Positions 43,347 to 55,098 of a stretch of 64,000 nucleotides of DNA are shown here, piece by piece (within the stretch, counting starts at the first letter, position 1; each line of letters opens with the position of its first letter). The notes under the pieces are model-generated. The model was not told the origin of the DNA and made no database searches. It was given only the letters and a program-made list of their open reading frames with translations. The position numbers were made by a program, and so were the translations under genes. Source of the DNA: Kaistia algarum (GTDB taxonomy: Bacteria; Pseudomonadota; Alphaproteobacteria; Rhizobiales; Kaistiaceae). The stretch covers positions 2,666,001 to 2,730,000 of the forward strand of contig NZ_JAPKNJ010000001.1 in assembly GCF_026343945.1 (NCBI RefSeq), written 5' to 3'.

Positions 43347-44666
43347 ATGGCAATACGGCAGATCACGGTCGACGAGGCACTGGAGGCGGCAGGAACCGGA
43401 CGTTTCCAGCGCAAATTGTTCCTGATCTTCGGCTTGGTTTGGGCCGCCGATGCCATGCAGGTGCTGGCCATCGGCTTCACGGCGCCCTCGATCGCGGCGA
43501 GCTTCGGCCTCACTGTGCCGCAGGCGCTTCAGACCGGCACGCTGTTTTTCGTCGGCATGTTGATCGGAGCCGCGTTCTTCGGCCGCCTGGCTGACCGGAT
43601 CGGTCGGCGCAATTTGCTGATCGTCACCGTGCTGATCGATGCGGTCTTCGGTCTCGCCTCCGCCTTCGCCCCGAGCTTCCCCGTCCTGCTGAGCTTCCGC
43701 TTCCTGACCGGCCTTGCCGTTGGCGGCACGCTGCCCGTCGACTATGCGATGATGGCCGAGTTCCTGCCGTCGCGGCGGCGTGGTCGCTGGCTGGTGGCGC
43801 TGGAAGGCTTCTGGGCAGTCGGCACCCTCGTCGTGGCGCTGGCTGCCTGGTACGCGGCGAGCGCCGGCTTCAACGAGACCTGGCGGTTCATCTTCGTGAT
43901 AACCGGATTGCCGGCGCTGATCGGTCTCGGTCTCCGCTTCCTCGTGCCGGAATCTCCCTATTACCTCCTGCAATCGGGCGCTCCGGGCCCCGCCAAGGAA
44001 ATTCTCGACCGGGTCGCCCGCGCCAATGGCGGCAAGGTTCTCGCCGGGGCGCTAGCCGAGCCAAAAGACATTCGCGAGCCGATGTCGGCGCTGTTCTCGC
44101 CGATCCACCGCCGCCGAAGCATCGCAATATTCGCAGCCTGGCTGCTGGTATCCATCGCCTATTACGGCGTCTTCACCTGGCTGCCGGGCAAGCTCGTCAC
44201 CGAGGGCCATGGTTTCGTGCGCGGCTATGGCTTCCTGGTGCTCCTGGCGATCGCGCAAATCCCCGGCTATGCGCTCGCGGCTTACGGCGTCGAACGCTAT
44301 GGCCGCAAGCCGACGCTGATCGCCTTCCTGCTGCTCTCGGCCGCCGGCTGCTTCCTCTACGCGGTCCTTTCGGATCCGGGCGCGATCGCCGGCTCCATGC
44401 TCCTGATGAGCTTCGCCCTGCTCGGCACCTGGGGCGCGCTCTACGCCTTCACGCCCGAACTCTACCCGACGACGCTGCGGGCAAGCGGCATGGGCATCGC
44501 GGGTGCGATGGCCCGGCTCGGCGGGCTGTTCGCGCCGACGTTGGTCGGGATCGTGGTCGGCTACAGCTTCAACGTTGCGCTCGGTGTCTTTTCGGCGCTG
44601 CTGCTGCTGGCGGCCATCGCGACCACGATGATCGACGTCGAAACGAAGGACCGGCCGCTCGCCTGA
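43347..44666 (+). CDS. MFS transporter, sugar-porter/aromatic-acid type
   Basis: A 439-residue, 12-TM permease. The MFS signature GRLADRIGRRNLL (about 79-91) in loop 2-3 and the second copy ERYGRKPTL (about 317) in loop 8-9 are clear, as is PESPYYLL after TM6 (sugar-porter-like). The substrate could be a sugar, an aromatic acid or niacin. ATG 43347 is chosen; GTG 43329 is an in-frame alternative. It converges with lpdA, and a shared hairpin covers the two gene ends. Confidence 0.85.
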   Translation: MAIRQITVDEALEAAGTGRFQRKLFLIFGLVWAADAMQVLAIGFTAPSIAASFGLTVPQALQTGTLFFVGMLIGAAFFGRLADRIGRRNLLIVTVLIDAVFGLASAFAPSFPVLLSFRFLTGLAVGGTLPVDYAMMAEFLPSRRRGRWLVALEGFWAVGTLVVALAAWYAASAGFNETWRFIFVITGLPALIGLGLRFLVPESPYYLLQSGAPGPAKEILDRVARANGGKVLAGALAEPKDIREPMSALFSPIHRRRSIAIFAAWLLVSIAYYGVFTWLPGKLVTEGHGFVRGYGFLVLLAIAQIPGYALAAYGVERYGRKPTLIAFLLLSAAGCFLYAVLSDPGAIAGSMLLMSFALLGTWGALYAFTPELYPTTLRASGMGIAGAMARLGGLFAPTLVGIVVGYSFNVALGVFSALLLLAAIATTMIDVETKDRPLA

Positions 44667-44676
44667 GCGAACGGCC
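44653..44676. terminator. convergent terminator hairpin, MFS / lpdA
   Basis: GGCCG-c-TCGC, loop CTGA, GCGA-a-CGGCC: a nine-pair stem with one C-A mismatch, overlapping the MFS stop and ending six bases before the lpdA stop. It could end both transcripts. Confidence 0.45.
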
Positions 44677-44681
44677 TCGTC

Positions 44682-46091
44682 TCACAGGTGGATCGGCTTG
44701 GTCCAGGCGGCGAGCGCGGCTTCCTTGACGCTTTCCGACATGGTCGGGTGGGCGTGGGTGGTGCGGCCGAGATCCTCGGCCGAGCCGGCGAATTCCATCA
44801 GCACGACGATCTCGTGGATCATTTCGCCGGCGCCGGCACCGACGATATGGCCGCCAAGGACGCGGTCGGTCTTGGCGTCGGAGAGGATCTTGACGAAACC
44901 GTCCGTGGCCAGCATCGCCCGCGCGCGGCCATTGGCGGAGAACGGGAACTTGCCAACCTTGTAGTCGATGCCGGCCGCCTTCAGCTCCTCTTCCGTCTTG
45001 CCGACGGTAGCGATCTCGGGGCTGGTGTAGACGACGCTCGGTATGGCGCCGTAGTTCACATGGCCAGCCTGGCCGGCGAGGATCTCGGCGATGGCGACGC
45101 CTTCATCCTCGGCCTTGTGCGCGAGCATCGGCCCGGCGATCACGTCGCCGATCGCGTAGATGCCGGGAACATTGGTCTGGTAGTGGCCGTCGACCTTGAC
45201 GCGCCTGCGCTCATCGAGCTCTACGCCGACCGCTTCGAGCCCTAGACCTTCGGTATAGGGACGGCGGCCGATGGCGATGAGGACGATGTCGGCTTCCAGC
45301 GTCTGCGCCGCCGCCTCGCCTTCCTTGGCCGGCTCGATGGTGACTTTCAGCGTCTTGCCGGAGGTGTCGACAGCTGTGACCTTGGTGCCGAGCTTGAAGG
45401 CGACGCCCTGCTTCTCCAGCATGCGCTGGAATTGACGAGAGACCTCATTGTCCATGCCGGGGAGGATGCGGTCGAGGAATTCGACCACGGTCACCTCGGC
45501 GCCGAGGCGGCGCCAGACCGAGCCGAGCTCAAGGCCGATGACGCCGGCGCCGACGACGACCAGCTTGCCGGGAACCTTGGGCAGCGACAGCGCGCCGGTC
45601 GAGCTGACGATACGTTCTTCATCGATGGTCACGCCCGGCAGCGGCGTCGAATCGGAGCCGGTGGCAATGACGATCGATTTCGCCTCGAGCGTCTCAGTCG
45701 AGCCGTCTGCCTTGGCGACGGCGACCTTGCCGGGAGCGAGGATCGTCGCGGTTCCGGTATAGCCGTCGATCTTGTTCTTCTTGAACAGATAGGCGACGCC
45801 GTCGACATTCGACTTCACCGTCGCGTCCTTGTGGCCGAGCATGGTCGGCAGGTCGAGCGAGGCGGCGTCGAGCTTTATGCCGAGCTTGCCGAGATGGCCG
45901 ACTTCCTCGAAACGTTCGGAGGCGTGCAGCAGCGCCTTGGACGGGATGCAGCCAATGTTGAGGCAGGTGCCGCCATAGGTCCTCATCTTCTCGACCACGG
46001 CGACCTTGAGGCCAAGCTGCGCCGCCTTGATGGCGCCGACATAACCGCCCGGACCCGAGCCGATCACGATGACGTCGTAGCGATCCGGCAT
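44682..46091 (-). CDS. lpdA: dihydrolipoyl dehydrogenase (E3)
   Basis: A 469-residue FAD flavoprotein that re-oxidises dihydrolipoyl groups of the 2-oxoglutarate dehydrogenase complex with NAD+. Visible: FAD motif [19 protein letters not shown] (10-28), redox-active disulfide [13 protein letters not shown] (Cys44/Cys49), NAD motif [13 protein letters not shown] (about 180), and the C-terminal His-Glu pair in [19 protein letters not shown] precedes the ATG. It is the last gene of the mdh-suc operon, after an SDR gene. Confidence 0.96.
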   Translation of the reverse strand: MPDRYDVIVIGSGPGGYVGAIKAAQLGLKVAVVEKMRTYGGTCLNIGCIPSKALLHASERFEEVGHLGKLGIKLDAASLDLPTMLGHKDATVKSNVDGVAYLFKKNKIDGYTGTATILAPGKVAVAKADGSTETLEAKSIVIATGSDSTPLPGVTIDEERIVSSTGALSLPKVPGKLVVVGAGVIGLELGSVWRRLGAEVTVVEFLDRILPGMDNEVSRQFQRMLEKQGVAFKLGTKVTAVDTSGKTLKVTIEPAKEGEAAAQTLEADIVLIAIGRRPYTEGLGLEAVGVELDERRRVKVDGHYQTNVPGIYAIGDVIAGPMLAHKAEDEGVAIAEILAGQAGHVNYGAIPSVVYTSPEIATVGKTEEELKAAGIDYKVGKFPFSANGRARAMLATDGFVKILSDAKTDRVLGGHIVGAGAGEMIHEIVVLMEFAGSAEDLGRTTHAHPTMSESVKEAALAAWTKPIHL

Positions 46092-46119
46092 GTCTCTTTC
46101 CTCTTTGTTCCTTGCGGCC

Positions 46120-46863
46120 TCAGCGTCCGCCGGTCACGGCGATGGTCGCGCCGGTCACGTAGGAGGCTTCGTCCGACAACAGCCAGAGCACGGCGTTGGC
46201 GACTTCCTCCGCCGAACCCTCGCGCTTCATGGGAATCTGGGCGCGCATTTCCGCCACGCGACCGGGATCGCCGCCGCTCAGATGAATTTCGGTATCGATG
46301 ATGCCGGGGCGTATCGCATTGACGCGGATCATCTCGTCCGCGACCTCGCGCGCCAGACCCGTGGTGAAACTGTCGATCGCGCCCTTGGAGGCGGCGTAGT
46401 CGACATTCTTGCCGGGCGCGCCCAGCAGGGCGGCGACGGATGTCAGGTTGATGATGGAGCCGCCCTTGCCGCCATGCCGGGTCGACAGCCTCCGGATCGC
46501 TTCGCGGGCGCAGAGGAAGCTGCCGATGACATTGACGTCAAAGGTGCGACGGAGCTGATCGACGTTCGTTTCGTCGACCCGACCCTTCTGCGTCAGGATG
46601 CCGGCATTGTTGACGAGCGCCGCCAGCTGCCCGAGACGGTCGGCCGCCTCGAAGATGCGCAGCACATCCGCCTCGACCGCGACATCGCCCTGCACCGCCT
46701 CGGCGGTACCGCCGGCGGCGCGGATCGCGCCGACCACGGAGGCCGCGGCCTCTGCATTGCCGGCATAGTTGACGAGGACAGAATAGCCACGACGGGCGGC
46801 GCCGAGCGACACGGCTCGGCCAATGCCGCGCCCGCCTCCGGTCACTATCACCACGCCCGCCAT
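46120..46863 (-). CDS. short-chain dehydrogenase/reductase
   Basis: A 247-residue classical SDR. NAD(P) motif [11 protein letters not shown] (about 7-17), NNAG (about 90), catalytic Ser-Tyr-Lys in INLTSVAA ... YAASKG (about 165-170), and the ending [14 protein letters not shown]. The 3-ketoacyl-reductase-like form suggests NADPH. The substrate is unknown. It lies between sucB (30 bases) and lpdA (28 bases) on the same strand, so it is transcribed inside the 2-oxoglutarate dehydrogenase operon. Confidence 0.93.
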   Translation of the reverse strand: MAGVVIVTGGGRGIGRAVSLGAARRGYSVLVNYAGNAEAAASVVGAIRAAGGTAEAVQGDVAVEADVLRIFEAADRLGQLAALVNNAGILTQKGRVDETNVDQLRRTFDVNVIGSFLCAREAIRRLSTRHGGKGGSIINLTSVAALLGAPGKNVDYAASKGAIDSFTTGLAREVADEMIRVNAIRPGIIDTEIHLSGGDPGRVAEMRAQIPMKREGSAEEVANAVLWLLSDEASYVTGATIAVTGGR

Positions 46864-46893
46864 GTCAGCCCCCGCTTCGCTGAGCGCGCCGGC

Positions 46894-48132
46894 TCAGAGG
46901 TCCAGGATGATCCGCTGCGGATCTTCCAGGCTCTCCTTGACGCGGACGAGGAAGGTCACGGCTTCCTTGCCGTCGACGACACGGTGATCATAGGAGAGCG
47001 CCAGATACATCATCGGGCGGATCTCGATCTTGCCGCCGACGACCATCGGCCGCTCCTGGATCTTGTGCATGCCGAGAATGCCCGACTGCGGCGCGTTCAG
47101 GATCGGCGTCGACATCAGCGACCCATAGATGCCGCCATTGGTAATCGTGAAGGTGCCACCCTGCATCTCCTCGATCTTGAGCTGGCCGTCACGGGCGCGC
47201 TTGCCATAGCCGGCGATGGTCTTCTCGATATCGGCGAGCGACAGCTGGTCGGCGTCGCGAACCACAGGAACGACAAGGCCCTTGTCGGTGCCGACGGCGA
47301 TGCCGATGTGGTAATAATTCTTGTAGACGAGGTCGGTGCCGTCGATCTCGGCGTTGACCGCCGGGATGTCCTTGAGCGCCTGGATCACGGCCTTCACGAA
47401 GAAGCCCATGAAGCCAAGCTTGGCGCCGTGCTTCTTCTCGAAGATGTCCTTGTACTGGGTACGCAGCGCCATCACGGCGCTCATGTCGACCTCGTTGAAG
47501 GTCGTCAGCATGGCGGCGGTGTTCTGCGCGTCCTTCAGCCGGCGCGCGATCGTCTGGCGCAGCTTGGTCATGCGCACGCGCTCTTCGCGCGAGGCATCGT
47601 CAGCCGGCGAGGGCGCCCGCATGGCGACGGGAGCGGCCGGTGCCGGTGCCGCGGCGACCGGCGCTGTCGCACCTGCCGCGATCGCGCCGATGAGATCGCC
47701 CTTGGTGACACGGCCATCCTTGCCGGAGCCGGCAACCGACGCCGTGTCGACGCCGCTTTCGGCAGCGAGCTTGGCAACGGCCGGGCCGTTCGCGTCCGAA
47801 GCCGCCGTCTTGGCAGGAGCCGCTTTTGCAGGCTTCGGCGCCTCGGCCTTGGCCGGTTCGGCCTTTACGGCCTCCGCCTTCACGGCACCCGCGCCGTTGC
47901 CGGCAATGGTGCCGAGCAGGGCGCCGACGCCTACCGTTTCGCCATCCTTGGCCGCGAGAGCCTCCAGGACGCCGGACGCCGGGGCGGGGACCTCGATCGT
48001 CACCTTGTCGGTTTCGAGCTCGACGATCGGCTCGTCGGCGGCGACGGTCTCGCCGACCTTCTTGAACCAGCGCCCGATGGTTGCCTCTGTCACGGATTCG
48101 CCGAGGGTAGGTACGCGGATTTCGGTGGCCAT
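46894..48132 (-). CDS. sucB: dihydrolipoyllysine succinyltransferase (E2 of 2-oxoglutarate dehydrogenase)
   Basis: A 412-residue E2 core subunit. Lipoyl domain 1-78 with the modified lysine in ETDKVTIEV (Lys43), an Ala/Pro/Lys-rich linker, peripheral-subunit-binding domain near [19 protein letters not shown], and catalytic domain 180-412 ending with the active-site segment [13 protein letters not shown]. The transferred group is succinyl to CoA. A strong hairpin sits between sucA and this gene. Confidence 0.97.
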   Translation of the reverse strand: MATEIRVPTLGESVTEATIGRWFKKVGETVAADEPIVELETDKVTIEVPAPASGVLEALAAKDGETVGVGALLGTIAGNGAGAVKAEAVKAEPAKAEAPKPAKAAPAKTAASDANGPAVAKLAAESGVDTASVAGSGKDGRVTKGDLIGAIAAGATAPVAAAPAPAAPVAMRAPSPADDASREERVRMTKLRQTIARRLKDAQNTAAMLTTFNEVDMSAVMALRTQYKDIFEKKHGAKLGFMGFFVKAVIQALKDIPAVNAEIDGTDLVYKNYYHIGIAVGTDKGLVVPVVRDADQLSLADIEKTIAGYGKRARDGQLKIEEMQGGTFTITNGGIYGSLMSTPILNAPQSGILGMHKIQERPMVVGGKIEIRPMMYLALSYDHRVVDGKEAVTFLVRVKESLEDPQRIILDL

Positions 48133-48175
48133 GACGGGGGTCTCTGCGGTTCGGTTCGGATGAGAGGAGGGCGGC

Positions 48176-48201
48176 GGATAGCGGCCTTGCGGCCGCTATC
48201 C
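48176..48201 (-). repeat. 11-bp hairpin with GCAA tetraloop between sucA and sucB
   Basis: GGATAGCGGCC and GGCCGCTATCC pair perfectly with loop GCAA in the transcript (GNRA type, very stable). It begins one base after the sucA stop (48203-48205), and there is no T-run. It may protect sucA mRNA 3' ends, separate sucA and sucB levels, or act as partial terminator. Confidence 0.75.
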
Positions 48202-48202
48202 C

Positions 48203-51178
48203 TTAAGCGAAGGCGTCATCGAGGAAGGCGTTCAACTGGGCCAGATGCTTGGACATGAGGCCGGTAGCGGTTGCCGCCGATGCCGGGCGACCGACATAAC
48301 GGGCGCGCTTCGCTGAGCCGCCGGCCTGGCCGAGCACCCATTCGAGATTGGGCTCGACAAAGGACCAGGCGCCCATGTTGCGCGGCTCTTCCTGGCACCA
48401 CACGACCTCCGCATTCTTGAAGCGGACGAACTCGCCGACCAGCGCCTTGAGCGGGAACGGATAGAGCTGCTCGACGCGCATCAGATAGACGTCGTTGATG
48501 CCGCGCTTTTCGCGTTCCTCGTAGAGGTCGTAATAGACCTTGCCGGAGCAGACGACGACGCGGCGGATCTTGTCATCGGTCGTCAGCTTGATCGGCTGGT
48601 CCGGCAGGAACTCGGCATCGTCCCAAAGCAGGCGATGGAACGAGGAGAGCGGCCCGAATTGCGCGAGATGCGACACGGCGCGCTTGTGGCGCAGCAGCGA
48701 CTTCGGCGTCATCAGGATCAAGGGCTTGCGGATGTCGCGGTTGAGCTGGCGCCGCAGGATGTGGAAATAGTTCGACGGCGTCGTGACATTCGCAACCTGC
48801 ATATTGTCTTCGGCGCACATCTGCAGGAACCGCTCAAGGCGCGCCGAGGAGTGTTCGGGGCCCTGGCCTTCATAGCCGTGCGGCAGCAGGCAGACGAGCC
48901 CGGACATGCGCAGCCACTTGCGCTCGCCGGACGAGATGAACTGGTCGAAGACGACCTGCGCGCCGTTGGCGAAGTCGCCGAACTGCGCCTCCCATAGCGT
49001 CAGCGTGTTCGGCTGGCTGAGCGAATAGCCATATTCGAAGCCCAGCACCGCCTCTTCCGAGAGCATCGAATTGATGACCTCGTACTGCGCCTGGCCTTCC
49101 TGGATGTTATTCAGCGGGATGAAGCGCTCTTCCGTCTCCTGGTCGTACAGCACGGTATGGCGCTGCGAGAAGGTGCCGCGCTCGACGTCCTGGCCGGAAA
49201 GGCGAACGGGGTGGCCTTCTACGGCGACCGTTGCGAAGGCGAGCGCCTCGGCGGTTGCCCAGTCGATGCCGATGCCGGTCTCGATCGCCTTGCGGCGGTT
49301 ATCGAGGAAGCGCTGCACCGTCTTGTGGACGTGAAAATCCTTCGGCACGTCAGTCAGCCGCGCGCCGATCCGCTTCAGTTCGTCGAGTTCCAGGCCGGTC
49401 TTGCCGCGGCGGGGATCATCATCGGCCTGCGCGACCTTGAATCCAGCCCAGGCGCCATCGAGCCAGTCGGCCTTATTGGGCTTGTAGGACTGGCCGGATT
49501 CGAATTCGGCTTCGAGGCGGTTGCGCCAGTTGGCCTTGGCTTCCTCGACCTCTTCCGTCGTGACGAGGCCTTCATCGACCAGCTTCTTGGCGTAGATCTC
49601 GACGATCGCCGGATGGCTGCGGATGTTCTTGTACATCAGCGGCTGGGTGAACGCCGGCTCATCGCCTTCGTTATGGCCGAACCGGCGATAGCAGAACATG
49701 TCGATGACGACCGGCTTGTGGAACTTCTGCCGGAACTCGATCGCGATCTTGGCGGCGTAAACCACGGCTTCCGGGTCGTCGCCGTTCACATGGAAGATCG
49801 GCGCCTCGATCATCTTGGCGACGTCGGAGGGGTAGGGCGAGGAGCGCGAGAAGCGCGGATTGGTCGTGAAGCCAATCTGGTTGTTGACGATGAAGTGGAT
49901 CGAGCCGCCCGTACGGTGACCCTTGAGGCCGGAGAGGCCGAAGCACTCCGCGACCACGCCCTGGCCGGCAAAGGCGGCGTCGCCGTGAATCAGCAGCGGC
50001 AGCGTGCCGGTGCGGACATAGTCCTTGTGGCCGTCCTGCTTGGCGCGCGCCTTTCCGAGCACGACCGGGTCGACGATCTCTAAATGCGACGGGTTCGCGG
50101 TCAGCGACAGGTGCACCTTATTGCCGTCGAACTCACGGTCCGACGAGGCGCCCAGATGGTACTTGACGTCTCCCGAGCCTTCGACGTCGTCGGGGGTGAA
50201 GGAGCCGCCCTTGAATTCGTGGAAAAGCGCGCGGTGCGGCTTGGCCAGCACCTGCGTCAGCACGTTCAGCCGGCCGCGATGCGACATGCCGAGCACGATC
50301 TCATGGACGCCGAGATTGCCGCCGCGCTTGATGATCTGCTCCAACGCCGGAATCAGCGACTCGCCGCCGTCGAGGCCGAAACGCTTGGTGCCGGTGAACT
50401 TGACGTCCAGAAACTTCTCGAAGCCTTCGGCCTCGATGAGTTTGTTCAGGATCGCCTTCTTGCCCTCGGGCGTGAAGGTGATCGCCTTGTCTGGCCCCTC
50501 GATGCGGCCCTGGATCCAGGCCTTTTCCGCCGGATCGGAGATGTGCATGAACTCGACGCCGAGCGTCGAGCAATAGGTCCGCTTCAGGATTGCCAGCATC
50601 TCGGGGATGGTGGCGAATTCGAGCCCCAGCACATTGTCGATGAAAATCTTGCGGCCGTAGTCGGCCTCGGTGAAGCCGTAGGAGGAGGGATGCAGCTCCT
50701 CGTGATCGCCGATAGTCGCCAGATGCAGAGGATCGAGATCGGCGTGAAGATGGCCGCGCATGCGATACGCGCGGATCATCATGATGGCGCGAACGGAATC
50801 ACGCGCCGCCTGCTGGATCGCCGCCTCGGAGGGGACGGCGGCGGCCGTGCCATTGCCGATGGCCGGCGTCGGCGGCGCCTTCGCCTTCAGCTTATCGGTG
50901 ACGATCTTCTCGACCTGGGCCCAATTGCCATCGAGAGCGGAGACCAGTTCGCCATTGGCAGGGATCGGCCAGTTCGGCTTTTCCCAGGTGGCGCCGCGCG
51001 CCTCGGCCGCGATCGACGTCGGGTCGTCCTGCAAAGCCGAAAAGAAATCACGCCACTCCGTATCGACCGACGAAGGATCGTTCTGGTAACGGGCGTGAAG
51101 GTCTTCGATATAGGCGGCATTGCCGCCATAGAGGAAGGAAGAGGTGGCAAAGGCCGAATTCGACGGCTCACGTGACAT
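48203..51178 (-). CDS. sucA: 2-oxoglutarate dehydrogenase E1 component
   Basis: A 991-residue thiamine diphosphate enzyme decarboxylating 2-oxoglutarate in the TCA cycle. It shows the E1o-type N-terminus (FLYGGNAAYIEDLHARYQND), ThDP-binding GMSHRGRLNVL (~296), the GDxxFAG region GDAAFAGQGVVAECF and the C-terminal transketolase-like half with LLPHGYEGQGPEHSSARLER. The length is usual. It follows sucD by 104 bases, with a hairpin in that gap. Confidence 0.97.
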   Translation of the reverse strand: MSREPSNSAFATSSFLYGGNAAYIEDLHARYQNDPSSVDTEWRDFFSALQDDPTSIAAEARGATWEKPNWPIPANGELVSALDGNWAQVEKIVTDKLKAKAPPTPAIGNGTAAAVPSEAAIQQAARDSVRAIMMIRAYRMRGHLHADLDPLHLATIGDHEELHPSSYGFTEADYGRKIFIDNVLGLEFATIPEMLAILKRTYCSTLGVEFMHISDPAEKAWIQGRIEGPDKAITFTPEGKKAILNKLIEAEGFEKFLDVKFTGTKRFGLDGGESLIPALEQIIKRGGNLGVHEIVLGMSHRGRLNVLTQVLAKPHRALFHEFKGGSFTPDDVEGSGDVKYHLGASSDREFDGNKVHLSLTANPSHLEIVDPVVLGKARAKQDGHKDYVRTGTLPLLIHGDAAFAGQGVVAECFGLSGLKGHRTGGSIHFIVNNQIGFTTNPRFSRSSPYPSDVAKMIEAPIFHVNGDDPEAVVYAAKIAIEFRQKFHKPVVIDMFCYRRFGHNEGDEPAFTQPLMYKNIRSHPAIVEIYAKKLVDEGLVTTEEVEEAKANWRNRLEAEFESGQSYKPNKADWLDGAWAGFKVAQADDDPRRGKTGLELDELKRIGARLTDVPKDFHVHKTVQRFLDNRRKAIETGIGIDWATAEALAFATVAVEGHPVRLSGQDVERGTFSQRHTVLYDQETEERFIPLNNIQEGQAQYEVINSMLSEEAVLGFEYGYSLSQPNTLTLWEAQFGDFANGAQVVFDQFISSGERKWLRMSGLVCLLPHGYEGQGPEHSSARLERFLQMCAEDNMQVANVTTPSNYFHILRRQLNRDIRKPLILMTPKSLLRHKRAVSHLAQFGPLSSFHRLLWDDAEFLPDQPIKLTTDDKIRRVVVCSGKVYYDLYEEREKRGINDVYLMRVEQLYPFPLKALVGEFVRFKNAEVVWCQEEPRNMGAWSFVEPNLEWVLGQAGGSAKRARYVGRPASAATATGLMSKHLAQLNAFLDDAFA

Positions 51179-51214
51179 GATCTTGTGAGGAGCCCGGCCC
51201 CTCTCTCCCTGATT

Positions 51215-51234
51215 GCGCGGCGGCCTCGCCGCGC
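51215..51234 (-). repeat. intercistronic hairpin between sucD and sucA
   Basis: GCGCGGCG-GCCT-CGCCGCGC is a perfect eight-pair GC stem with a four-base loop, 37 bases before the sucA start and 48 after the sucD stop. With the stem at 48176-48201 it frames sucA on both sides. Confidence 0.6.
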
Positions 51235-51282
51235 CTTGATGTTTATACCGAAATTCCGCCCCCGGAATGTCGGTAGTTTCGC

Positions 51283-52167
51283 CTATCCCTTCAAGACCTC
51301 AACCAAGGTCTTTCCAAGGCGCGCCGGCGACGGCGAGACACGAATTCCCGCCGATTCCATCGCCGCGATCTTGTCTTCCGCGCCGCCCTTGCCGCCCGAG
51401 ATGATCGCGCCGGCATGGCCCATGCGCCGTCCGGGAGGCGCGGTGCGTCCGGCGATGAAGCCGACCATCGGCTTCTTCCGGCCGCGCTTGGCCTCGTCCT
51501 TGATGAACTGCGCCGCTTCTTCCTCGGCCGAGCCGCCGATCTCGCCGATCATGACGATCGAGGTCGTATGCTCGTCGGCGAGGAACATTTCGAGGATGTC
51601 GATGAACTCGGTGCCCTTGACCGGGTCGCCGCCGATGCCGACGGCCGTGGTCTGGCCGAGGCCTTCATTGGTCGTCTGGAACACGGCTTCATAGGTCAGC
51701 GTGCCCGAGCGGGAGACGATGCCGACGCTGCCCGTCTTGAAGATGTTGGCCGGCATGATGCCGATCTTCGACTGGCCGGCCGTGACGACGCCGGGGCAGT
51801 TCGGCCCGATCAGCCGCGACTTCGAACCGGAGAGCGAGCGCTTCACCTTGACCATGTCGAGCACCGGGATGCCCTCGGTGATGCAGACGATGAGCGGGAT
51901 CTCGGCGTCGATCGCCTCGCAGATCGCGTCGGCCGCGCCGGGCGGGGGAACATAGATCACCGAGGCATCGGCGCCGGTGGCCTCGCGGGCCTCGGCGACG
52001 GTGTCGAACACCGGCAGGCCAAGATGAACCGAGCCGCCCTTGCCGGGTGAGGTGCCGCCGACAACCTTGGTGCCATAGGCCAGCGCCTGCTCGGAATGGA
52101 ACGTGCCGTTCTTGCCGGTGAAGCCCTGCGTGATGAGCTTGGTGTTCTTGTCGATCAGGATGGACAT
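51283..52167 (-). CDS. sucD: succinyl-CoA synthetase alpha subunit
   Basis: A 294-residue ADP/GDP-forming succinate-CoA ligase alpha chain. CoA-binding Rossmann start [18 protein letters not shown] (11-28), the phosphohistidine region [11 protein letters not shown] (~258, active-site His in GHAGA) and GPNCPGVVT (~120) are present. GAGGAA precedes the ATG. Unusually, a 157-aa gene lies between sucC and sucD. Confidence 0.97.
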   Translation of the reverse strand: MSILIDKNTKLITQGFTGKNGTFHSEQALAYGTKVVGGTSPGKGGSVHLGLPVFDTVAEAREATGADASVIYVPPPGAADAICEAIDAEIPLIVCITEGIPVLDMVKVKRSLSGSKSRLIGPNCPGVVTAGQSKIGIMPANIFKTGSVGIVSRSGTLTYEAVFQTTNEGLGQTTAVGIGGDPVKGTEFIDILEMFLADEHTTSIVMIGEIGGSAEEEAAQFIKDEAKRGRKKPMVGFIAGRTAPPGRRMGHAGAIISGGKGGAEDKIAAMESAGIRVSPSPARLGKTLVEVLKG

Positions 52168-52246
52168 GACTTCCTCAGACTAACCGAGCCGACAGCGGGC
52201 TGGAATGGTTGTGATCGGGACTCTCAGCGCCATTGTGTAGACTGCC

Positions 52247-52720
52247 TCAATCGAAAGAGTAGCCGACGAACAAGATGCCTTCGATCTCGTCATCTTTGTA
52301 GACGTTTAGGTAGACAGCACTGCCGCGTTCGATTGTGTTGGCAAAGGCCGTGCTGTCCTTTACCTGATTCCAGGTCGGCTTCTGGGTGCCGAAGTATTCT
52401 TGCACATCGCTCGGAAAAAGAGGGCGGGCCGTACAGATTGGTATGTCGTCGTCGCCGAGAGGCGAATCAGCGACGTTAAAGATATCGAGAATCGATCGGC
52501 TGCCATCTGCGGATCCGATTTCATTCAAAGCGTCGAACACAGCCTCGATTGATTCATGCTGCCGCCCAGGCGCTGGAGACTCGTCCGTTACGGGAAATTC
52601 CGGAAATTCAATAACAGGGTTATAGCGTCCCGCGTTGAATTCCCGTTCGCGCAGCTTCCCGAGAGCGGCGGAGACGTCGCTCTCGTAGGGCACGATATAC
52701 CAATACGGATGCGCCCCCAT
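52247..52720 (-). CDS. hypothetical protein inserted between sucC and sucD
   Basis: I do not recognise the family. It encodes 157 residues: [16 protein letters not shown] start (aromatic-rich), then [20 protein letters not shown] (about 22-41), a charged middle with [11 protein letters not shown] (about 72-82) and a C-terminal beta-rich part ending [18 protein letters not shown]. It is acidic, has no signal peptide, and its codons are visibly richer in A/T than the suc genes around it, which suggests horizontal acquisition. It starts six bases after the sucC stop with GGGGAT upstream and ends 79 before sucD. The look (Trp/Tyr-rich N-terminus, acidic) recalls immunity-type proteins, but no toxin gene is adjacent. 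Confidence 0.7.
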   Translation of the reverse strand: MGAHPYWYIVPYESDVSAALGKLREREFNAGRYNPVIEFPEFPVTDESPAPGRQHESIEAVFDALNEIGSADGSRSILDIFNVADSPLGDDDIPICTARPLFPSDVQEYFGTQKPTWNQVKDSTAFANTIERGSAVYLNVYKDDEIEGILFVGYSFD

Positions 52721-52726
52721 TTTGGG

Positions 52727-53920
<1,194 letters not shown>

Positions 53921-53969
53921 CGGTCACCTTCCGCCGTTCAGGCTAGTCGTTCAGGCCGGTCTTGGGCGA

Positions 53970-54973
<1,004 letters not shown>

Positions 54974-55082
54974 GTCCACAGTCGGATGGCTGCCGGAACG
55001 AGGGCGGCATACCCCGATTGCGGCAACGGCGCAAGTCGAACTAAAGAGATGAGCCAAGGAATTCTGCCGTCGTTCGGGCAAG

Positions 55083-55098
55083 GTGACGTTTACGTCAC
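55083..55098. promoter_or_regulatory. TCA-operon motif, mdh distal copy
   Basis: GTGACGTTTACGTCAC is a perfect inverted repeat of six-base arms around four bases. In the same sense as the sdhC element 12 of 16 positions agree and the central ten (ACGTAAACGT) are identical. It overlaps the zapE stop codon (55095-55097) and lies about 148 bases upstream of mdh. Confidence 0.5.

Noticed and set aside
46090..48258. Long plus-strand frame (about 720 codons) opposite lpdA, the SDR and sucB
   Set aside because: It is antisense to well-supported genes, has the His/Asp/Arg-rich makeup of a shadow frame and shows no family motif.
49157..50083. 308-codon plus-strand frame inside sucA
   Set aside because: Antisense shadow of a conserved enzyme; composition typical of GC-rich complementary frames.
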